DNA of 64,000 nucleotides, taken from Terfezia claveryi (lineage: Eukaryota; Ascomycota; Pezizomycetes; Pezizales; Pezizaceae). The notes under the pieces are model-generated. The model saw nothing but the letters and a program-made list of their open reading frames with translations, was not told the origin of the DNA and did not search any database. The number at the start of each line of letters is the position of its first letter. Position 1 is the first letter of the stretch. The stretch is taken from positions 1 to 64,000 of the forward strand of contig WHUX01000255.1 of assembly GCA_015179025.1 (NCBI GenBank), read 5' to 3'. Positions 55,713 through 64,000 of this stretch are shown here, piece after piece. A program made the translations under genes and the position numbers.

Positions 55713-58700
55713 TCAGTTGACTGGGCGAGGCTTCCTGAGGTATCACTAGTGAAATAAGGTAACCAGATCCTGTACATTCTCCAAGTCCTCTGCAGTTTGC
55801 TAGGTAGCCTCCTCATCCCCTAACTATTTGACCTTGTACTGAACTTGCCTATAGCGCTTCTTGAAGTCCAGTACCTCCTCAACCTCCTACTCCTCTTCAC
55901 CTGCAATTACCACGGGAGGAGGTGGGGGGTGCTTTTGTCCTGGAAGGGGATCATTAGCGGCTGGCTCAATCTCTGAGACATGAACAACTGGATGGCGCTT
56001 GATATCCTTAGGAAACCTCAGACAGTAAGTATAAGTGCCCACAGCTACTAACACCTCATAGGGGCCTAGGAACTTATGATCCAGCTTACAGGAGGGCCGT
56101 TCTGTCTGGAAGTGTCTGCTAGAAAGCCTCACCTTGTCTTCAAGCTGGTACCTTGAGGCTGGCAACCATGATCCATTGGCATATTCTGCTTGCCTGGCCT
56201 GAGCATATCCTAGCTCAGCCTTTAGGGTATGGTAGAGTTCAGTGATTTCAGCTGTGAATTCCTTAGCTAGGGGATAGACTTTCTGTGGAGGTGCTAAGGT
56301 ATCTATGAATCGGGGGTGCCAACTGTAATTGGCCAAGAAGGGAGAAGTTTTCGAGGACTCTGAGAACTAGTTGTTAGTGGCTAATTCACAGGTCGCTAGC
56401 AATGAAACCTAGTTGTCCTACTGGTAATTGACGAAAGCTCTCAAATATTGCTCCATAGTGGCATTCATCCTCTCCAACTAGCCGTCCGTCTGGGGGTGGT
56501 AAGCTGTTGACAGATGAACTTTAATCCCCAAAAGTTCACAGAAGGCTTGCCAGAATTCTGAGGTAAACTGGAGCCCATGGTCAGATACGATCGATTCAGG
56601 GAGGCCATGGTACTGGAATACATTATTGAGGTAGAGGTTGGCTAACTCTGGAGTGGAGCAAGTATCCCGGCAAGGTATAACATGCCTCATCTTCATCAAT
56701 TGGTCTACCACTATCAGGATGGCATTGAACCCTGTGTCTTCCGGCAATTCAGTCACAAAGTCTATGGTCAAGTGTTGTCAGAGTTTCTCAGGAATCTCCA
56801 GGGGCTTTAAAGTGCCATACGGGGCATGGCGGGCAGGCTTAGTATACTTGCAAACATGGCAATTCCGTATGTACCGCTCTACATCCTTCTACTGGTCAAT
56901 CCAAATATATTCCCTAGCCAGCAGCTCCAACATTTTAGCTACCCCAAGGTGACCAACAACTAAGCTGTTATGGTGTTCCTTGATCAATCACAGGTGCAGC
57001 TCTTCTTCCAGTACATAGAGTTGTTCGAGGTGATAGAGGAGGCCCTCCTGGATGGTACACTCAGCCAGGGAAATCTTAGGGTAGCGGCGCTGGTTGGAAT
57101 CCATTGAGGTGATAATTTCTCTGGCTAGAGGGTCTCTTTTGTATGCCTTTTTCACCAGTTGTCAGAGGTCAGTCTCTGCATTAGCCTCAGTATCGGCTTC
57201 AGCTAGGACATTAGCTGCCAGATCGAGGTTTTCTGGCTTCAATACAACTTGATTTTGGTATTTTAGCCTTTCATCCCCCTCTTTAGGGAGATCTTCTGAT
57301 CTCCTAGTTAATACATCCGGCTTGCCACCAGCTTTCCCCAGGCAGTACTTAATCTTGAAGTTGAACCATGATAGAAATTCTGACCACCTCGCCTACTAGC
57401 AGTTCAATAACTTGGTAATTGTGAAGTACTCCAGGTTTTTATGATCAGATAGTACCTCGACAATTCCATTAGCTGATTCCAAGTGGGGTCTCTATTCCTT
57501 GAATGCTTGCACAATGGCCATTAACTCCTTATCATAAATCTCATAATTACACTCTGCTGGGGAGTGCTTTTTGGAGAAATAAGCTATAGGGTGGAAAATG
57601 CCATTATTGTTGTTTTGGGACAGGATTCCTGTAGAGATATAGTTAGAGGCATTAGTTTTGATAATGCACTCTCAATTAGGGTCGAAATAGGCTAGGATAG
57701 GGGCTGAACAGAAGGCTTCCTTGAGGTTGTAGAAAGCAGCCTGGGCTGCTGGATTCCACTAGAAGGCCTTTTTAATTGACTTAGTCAGAGGAGTTCTAGC
57801 TTCTATCTTTGTCTTGGTTAGGGCTGTCAGGGGCGCCACAATCTTCGAGTACCCTAATATAAACCGGTAGTAGAAGTTAGTGAAGCCTAAGAAGGCTTGT
57901 ACATCCTTGAGATTAGTAGGGGTCTTCCATTCCTGGATTGCAGCCACTTTGGTAGGGTCCATCCTGATGCCTTCTATGGTTATAATCAAGCTTAGATACT
58001 TAACCTTCTGTACATGAAACTCGCATTTCTCAGGCTTGAGGTACAATCCAGCTTGCTCCAGCTTCTTCAACACTTGCCAGACATGAATTTTGTATTCTGT
58101 CAAAGTGTCTGAATAGATCAAGATATCGTTGAGGTAAGCCATACAGAACATATTCAGGAAGTCTTACAGAGTGTCATTAATAAAGTGTTGGAAAGAGGCC
58201 GGGGTATTGGTTAAGCCGAAGGGCATAATATTGTACTCGAAGTGGCCGTAATGTGTCCAGAAGGCAGTTTTCCACTTCTCCCCCTCAGCGATCCATACTA
58301 GGTTGTATGCCCCTCTCAAATGGTCAACCATTTTGCCTTGGAAAGCCTGGCTAATGTCTTCTGTATTAAAGGTAGGGGGTACCTGTTTTTGACCGTTATC
58401 TCATTTAGGCCATAATAATCAATACATAACCAAAGAGAGCCATCCAATTTCTTCACGAACAGTAGAGGAGTACCCGCCGGAGAAGAGCTATACCGAATGA
58501 AGCTCTTATTCAAATTCTCCTCCAAGTACTTCTTCAGGACCTCCAATTCTGCTTGGGACATTCCATAGAGAGGGCTATAAGAGGGAGTTTTTCCTTCGAT
58601 CAATGGGATTGTATGGTCGTATGGTCAATGGGGGGCAAGCTTTTCTGCAGCCTTTTCCAAGAATAGGTTAATAAACTCGTGGTATTTATCTGGGACCATA

Positions 58701-59497
58701 GACTTCCATTCTTCTTTGGACCTTGTCTTGTTAATTTCTAGGTTTATATCATATATAGAGAGGGCATGTGCCTTTAGCTTGTATCTCCTGGTAAGGTAAG
58801 CGAAAGCCTCTGCACCAATAAAGCTAACACTCAGGGGTTTTGGGGAAGCGGGGGATATTAGGGAAACAGGGGGAACAAGAACAGAAACAGGAGGGTTGTC
58901 AACGTTAATATATGCAGTCTAGTATACTACCTAGGCAGGGTCCTATACTAGGGGGGGTAGTGTACATAACCCCTTAATGGCAGTTCGTGGAGCACCACAG
59001 TGCCTCTTGCAATACCCACTATTAAAAGTCAAGGTGTAAGAGCCAAAGTTAATGGAGACATCATGCATTTGGAGCCAAGGAATCTCCAGAACAATGGGGT
59101 ATTTAAGTTTGGTTACAAACATCGGTAGACTCTCCGAATGGTCCCCAATGGCGCTGGGCAGGCAAGCAAGATCAGTGATAGCCCCAAAAGAGATTGGACA
59201 GCCATCAATAATATCAAGAAGGTGGGGGGTCTTGAGTTTGGCTGTTGGTATCGAATTTTTACTGACAAAGGTCTAATCAATAAAGGCCATTTCCAAAGCA
59301 CCACAATCTATGAGAGCTGATGTTATCACTATTTTACCATTGAATTTAACAGTTATTGTTACTACAAAATGCTCGCCAAACAAGCGAGATTCATCAACAA
59401 ACATAGATGCAGGAACAGAGAAAGACGATAAAGACAAATGACCTAGGATAGGTCCCTTGCTAGTGTCAGCAACTAGGCAAGGGACTCCGCTTTTCCC
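55713..59497 (-). pseudogene. pol of element F: protease to chromodomain
   Basis: Minus strand, -1 frame from the slippery site at 59491-59497, ending at 55713. Protease about 58970-59440 with ALIDCGALEMAFID, the catalytic D-C-G-A intact. RT about 57850-58760 with YLND (catalytic Asp to Asn, 58125-58136). RNase H about 57170-57760. Integrase zinc domain near 56850-57000 and core 56478-56771 (MTIDFVTELPED, SDHGLQFTSEF, YHPQTDG). GPY/F at 56060-56080 (KFLGPYEVL, in an open 149-codon stretch 55887-56336). Chromodomain about 55735-55920. Stops are scattered; a small deletion lies at about 58315-58320 in RT. Confidence 0.91.
59453..59497 (-). promoter_or_regulatory. Frameshift signal of element F
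   Basis: The complement shows GGGAAAA (59491-59497), a 6-nt spacer, and an 8-bp perfect stem (59477-59484 with 59453-59460), identical in layout to element A. Confidence 0.75.
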
Positions 59498-60681
59498 GAC
59501 TCCTCTGGGGTCTCAGATACTGCATGTACGGCCAGGGAGTGATTCTTTCGGAGGGTACATGCTGCAATAAAGTGATCCCCTTTCCTACAGGCAATACACA
59601 ACCCATTATTGCAGTGACATTCCCTCTCTTCTTGTGTTAGGTGGGGCCTTCTTGATAATAAATCCATGGGGGTGGTGCTGCCTGCTACTAGAGATGGGTG
59701 GGCTAGCTTATTGGCTATAGCTTGGGTCTGAGGGCTAGGGTTCTGGAGTCGAGTTTGTTGCTGTAGGTGCTAGGCTTTAACAGAAGGCCGATAGGTACTA
59801 GGGGCGCTGGCTTGGACTCTCAACCTAGCTATCTTTTGCTCTATTTTGGATACCTAATCAATGAATTCATCTAGGGTTTTAATATTTGGAGATTGGAGGA
59901 GGGCCTGTTTCAGCTCAATATTGAGGCCTTCCTCGAACTATTCCAGCTTCACCCGATCATTCCACTCCACCTCCGCTGCCAACCTTGAAAATTCTGCTAC
60001 GTATATTAAAAGGTCGTAGCTCTTCTATTTTAGTGCTCGGAGAGTGTGAGTGGCCATACCTATGGGGTCTGGGTCTCTGAAGGTACGGTCAAGGATTGTG
60101 AGCAGAGCAGAGACATCAGGAAGGTTGAAGTAGTCATCGAGCACATAGGGTTGGACCTGGTCCAAAGCTCTGCCCTCCAATAGGCCGTATATATAAGCTA
60201 ATCGGTGCTAAATAGTAGGGAATTTTGCAGCATCCTCAGTTAGTTTGATTTTGATGGAATTTTTCCAGGCTTTCAGGCGAGTCCTATCGCTATTGAACTT
60301 TGGCAAAGTAGGGAGATCCTGGGTCTTGGGTACCTGTAGTACTTGGGGTGCTGGAGCTGCTTGGATTATGTCTAGGGCTCTATTCAGGCTCTAGATAGTC
60401 CTTCTTTTATTGATCAAGTCGTTCTGGGCAGTTGCGAGGTCAGCCTGGCAGGAGAGAAGGTCTTCAGTGAGTATCATGACCTCATTATTGGTTCTTATCT
60501 GTTTTTGTTGTCCTTCGTGTATAGCTGATTCCAGCCATTAACTTAATGCATCTGCAGCAAGGTAGATATCGATAATGGTCTAGCGATAGCTACTGAAGTC
60601 GGCCTGGTTCATAGGGATGGGTAGGGCTTGCCAGGCCTGAAATCTAACTGTAAGCACGGGAGTGGTGTCTTGGTTAGACAT
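59473..60681 (-). pseudogene. gag of element F
   Basis: 403 codons from ATG 60681 (MSNQDTTPVLTVRFQAWQ) to TAG 59473, the best preserved start among the subfamily II copies. Coiled-coil-like N-terminal half, gag domain about 59960-60300 (LPTLPKFNSDRTRLKAWKNS, YGLLEGRALDQVQPYVLDD, FRDPDPIGMATHTLRALK), Pro/Gln linker, intact CCHC knuckle (CIACRKGDHFIAAC, about 59556-59597). About eight in-frame stops. It would form the particle and bind RNA. Confidence 0.88.
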
Positions 60682-60716
60682 TAAGTATACTGGTTAATCA
60701 GAGTGATCCAACATAG

Positions 60717-61345
60717 TGTAATGACGGCTCTGGAGGTAAGGCGACTAAGGGCTACGCTGGAGCGGGGACAGGAACAAGGTGAGACACATATAGGAGTGCT
60801 ATATGTGTGACTAGGAAAACTAAGCTTGTTATGGACACCTGTTACGGATGTCACGGATGATATCATAGGGGACAGGATGTTCAAAAGGCAGAGGCTAGGG
60901 CAAGACATATGTAGGAATGCTACCTGTGTGATCAGAGGAAGGCTGGGACAGGGCAAGGGCTGGGGGCAAGAGGCAGGGACAAGAGATACGTGGAAGTGGT
61001 TGCCGCATATGTCGGAGGGAGGCAGCTATGCTGTAGAGTTGTTTGTACAAGACAAGGATATGCACAAGGGAGGTGCACAAGCGCTGGGAGAAGCAAGGTC
61101 CTATATTGGGTATACAAGACATTGGATAGGGATCCAACAAGAGGGTAGAGAAACGAAGATATATATACATGATTCTAGGCTAAGGCTGTGGAAGGAATAA
61201 GCTTCCCAAGATTCCTATCTCAGAAGCTAAAATAACAATCACCTATCGATGATATCTGAACAAGCCTGTTCTAGTGTCAGAATAGTATGATACCCGAACA
61301 AGCCTGTTCAAGTGTCAAATCAAGATGAAGAACATGGTTGTGACA
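60717..61345 (-). repeat. 5' LTR of element F
   Basis: 629 bp. Starts (minus strand) TGTCACAACC, the unmutated form of the family terminus, and ends ATTACA. Two GAACAAGCCTGTTC words at about 61257-61311. Confidence 0.94.
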
Positions 61346-61350
61346 ATATA

Positions 61351-64000
61351 CCTATTACAATATCTTTGAATGGTAAAACATTTGTCATAATAGCCCTTAT
61401 AATTTATAGAGTCTCAGGAATTGCTATTATCGACCAGACCTTTATTAGTAAGTATGCCATACCTATCTCTAAGCTCAAGACTTCCTACCTTCTTGATATT
61501 ATGGATTGCCAACCTATTTCTTCTAGAGCTATTACCAATATTGCTTACTTCCCTGCTCAGATTGGTGACCACTCTGAAAATCTACCTATATTCATTACTA
61601 AACTTAAGTACTTAATCATCCTAGAAATCCCCTGGCTCAGGATATATGATGTATCAGTCAGCTTTAGCTCATATATCCTGCATTTTAATAGCTCATACTG
61701 CCAAAAATACTATAGACAACCAAAAGCCACTATTACTAGGCTATATACATTACTGCCCTCCTATAATCCACCTAACTTAGGTAGTACACTAGCCTGCATA
61801 TAATCCCCCTGTTCTTTCTATTTTTCCTATTCTTTATATTCCTCTTGCACTCCCAAAACTCATAAATATTAGTTTCATTAGAGCTAGAGCCTTTGCTTAC
61901 CTTACTAAGAGGCACAAACTAAAGGCCCATATGCTATCAATTAGCAAAGTCAACCTAGAAATCAATAAGCTATGATCTAAGGGAGAATGGAAATCCCTGG
62001 TTCTAGATAAATATTATAAGTTAATAGACCAATTCTCTAAGAAAGCCATAGAAAAACTAGCTCCCCACCAACCATATAACCATATTATTATCTTACTGGC
62101 AAGTAAAACCCCCCCTATAGACCCCTCTATAGAATGTCCTATGTAAAGCTAGGAGCCTTGAAGAAGTACTTAGAAGAAAACCTTAACAAGAGCTTCATTT
62201 ACTATAGCTTCTCTCTAGTAGAGGCCCCAGTACTATTCATAAAGAAATCGGATAGCTTCCTTCAATTATGTGTCAATTATCATAGCCTAAATAAGATAAC
62301 TATCAAAAATAAATACCTCCTACCTCTGATTCAAAAGACATTAGCTAGGCTTTTCAAGGTAAAATAGTTTACTAAATTGGACCTAAGAGGAGCATATAAC
62401 CTAGTATAAATCACCAAAAAGAAAGAGTAGAAAATGGCCTTCCGGATATATTATAGCTACTTTGAGTACAATATTATATCCTTTGACCTAACTAATTCCC
62501 CTGCCTCCTTTCAGTACTTCATCAATGACACCTTATGGGACTTTCTAGATATGTTTTGTATAGCTTACCTCGATAATATCTTGATTTATTCAAATATACT
62601 AGTAAAGCATAAAATTCATATCTGGCAGGTATTGGAGAAGCCAAAGCAAGCTGAGTTGTACCTCAAGCCTGAGAAATGTAAGTTTTATATTCAGGAGGTT
62701 AAGTATGTAGACTTGATCATTACTACAGAAGGTATTAGAATGGACCCACCAAGGTTACTGCTATTTAGGAATGGGAAATCCCAGCAAATCTTAAGGATAT
62801 TTAGGCCTTCTTTAGGTTTACTAACTTTTACCAATACTTTATTCTAGAGTATTCTAACATTGTGGGCCCTCTTATAGCCCTAACTAGAAAGGACTAGTAG
62901 TTTTACTAGAGTCTAAAAGCCCAATCCACCTTCCAGAACCTTAAGAAAGCCTTCTACTCAGCACATATACTGGCTTATTTTAATCCTGATAGCAAGTGTA
63001 TCATGGAAATGGATGCCTCTAACTATGTCTCTGCCAGAATCCTGTTCTAGTATGTCTATAGAGTCCTCTACCCAGTGGCCTATTTCTCTAAAAAGTACTC
63101 CTTAATAAAGTATAATTACAAGATCTATAATAAGAAATTAATGGCTATTATCTAAGCTTTTGAGGAATGGAGGCCTCACTTGGAGTCAGCCAAGAAAATT
63201 ATCAAGGTATTATCTAATCATAAAAATCTTGAGTACTTTACTACTACTAAGCTGCTGAACTGATGGCAGGCTGGATGGTTGAAGTTCTTATCTCAATTCA
63301 ACTTTAAGATTAATTATTGGCCTGGAAAAGCTGGAGGTAAGCTGAATACACTGACTAGGAGATCAGGAGATCTCTCTAAAGGGGGGGATAAAAAGCTAAA
63401 GTACTAGAATTAGATAGTACTAAAACCCTAAAATCTCAACCTAACAACTAATACCCTTGCTATTAATGTAGAAGCTAGAACAGACCCTGGAATAGATCTC
63501 CTTCTGTAGATATAATAGGTATAAATAGAGAACCCCCTAGTCAAAGATTTAGTTACTGCAGTGGAGTCTAGATAGTACCATTATACTAGAATTTCCCTAG
63601 TTAAGTATACAACCTAGAATAGCCTACTCCACTACCTGGACTACCTTTACATACCTGCAAATAATAAGCAACACTTGCAGCTAATCAAGAAACCCTATGA
63701 TACTCTGGCAGCAGGTCACCTTGAAGTAGTGAAAATATTAAAACTTCTAGTTAGACAATATATATAGATAGACTAATAGGAGGAGGTGGAGTAGTATATA
63801 TAGAACTACCATGTTTGCAAGCATACTAAGTCTATCTATTATACTCCTTATAGTACTCAGAAGCCCTTGAAGATCCTGGATTGGCTCTAACAATACCTGA
63901 CTATAGACTTTATAACTGGATTACTGGAGAACTTGGAATTTAATACCATCCTAATGGTAGTAGATTAGCTGATGAAAATAAGGTATATAATACCTTGCTA
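61351..64000 (+). pseudogene. pol of element E, protease to integrase (runs off the window)
   Basis: Resumes with PITISLNGKTFVIIALIIYRVSGIAIIDQ (protease; catalytic DCGA now IYRV). RT about 62100-62850 has YLDN (62566-62577), so the second catalytic Asp is Asn. RNase H about 62930-63400 (MEMDASNYVSARILF, then [19 protein letters not shown], with stops). The integrase zinc domain starts near 63690 and the core begins (LTIDFITGLLENLEFNTILMVV) before the window ends. Dense stops throughout. Confidence 0.86.

Larger units (their letters stand above)
54952..61345 (-). mobile_element. Chromovirus F, complete, least damaged active-site set
   Basis: 6394 bp, minus strand, LTRs 54952-55579 and 60717-61345, duplication ATATA. 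Subfamily II LTRs, as in D. It keeps the gag ATG, the zinc knuckle, the frameshift signal and the DCGA protease motif, but has an RT active-site change (YLND) and stops. Inserted in the protease gene of element E. Confidence 0.95.

Noticed and set aside
1..64000. Host protein-coding genes, tRNA or rRNA genes
   Set aside because: Every substantial reading belongs to a transposon or a tandem array. I saw no tRNA or rRNA signature, although short diverged ones could escape reading by eye.

Overview
The window is a transposon graveyard from what looks like a filamentous ascomycete (Pezizomycotina). I see no host gene, tRNA or rRNA. The fungal assignment rests on chromodomain Ty3/gypsy elements (chromoviruses), a Fot1/pogo-type transposon with TA target duplications, a hAT transposon, and decay dominated by C-to-T and G-to-A transitions in CpA/TpG context (CAG/CAA to TAG/TAA, TGG to TAG/TGA, ATG to ATA). 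That decay is the signature of repeat-induced point mutation (RIP). The species cannot be named from the sequence.

Left block (1-11576): chromovirus B (minus strand) is split by a complete chromovirus A (plus strand, 742-6913, duplication TATGA). Then come an AT-rich decayed stretch with a candidate MITE (11577-12650) and a second, distinct 9-kb Ty3/gypsy element, gypsy-2 (12780-21831), which landed inside a minisatellite. It encodes gag-pol in one reading frame and carries an unusual zinc-knuckle region between RNase H and integrase.

Middle block (22186-39050): a decayed Fot1/pogo transposon (22465-25092, minus), a Ty1/copia element with 640-bp LTRs (25428-31192), and three non-autonomous inverted-repeat elements (31318-33487, 34049-36443, 36971-38972). 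Each of the three is filled with satellite-like DNA. Two of them share a long palindromic module: 12-bp arrays on the outside, long arms, and a core of alternating GC-rich words and (TA)n tracts. This module is the best candidate for something undescribed.

Right block (39070-64000): a hAT transposase remnant (minus) was hit by chromoviruses C (plus) and E (plus). C was then hit by D (minus) and E by F (minus). D and F are both 6394 bp and belong to a second LTR subfamily. Target duplications at five junction pairs (A TATGA, C GCTAT, D TATGA, F ATATA, copia ATATA) fix the nesting.

The chromoviruses share one plan: LTR, gag with CCHC knuckle, a probable -1 frameshift signal (GGGAAAA, 6-nt spacer, 8-bp stem), protease, RT, RNase H, integrase, chromodomain, polypurine tract, LTR. 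Every copy has stop codons, so none should be autonomous. The integrase chromodomain, which in this class is known to favour heterochromatin, fits the repeated insertion into older transposons.
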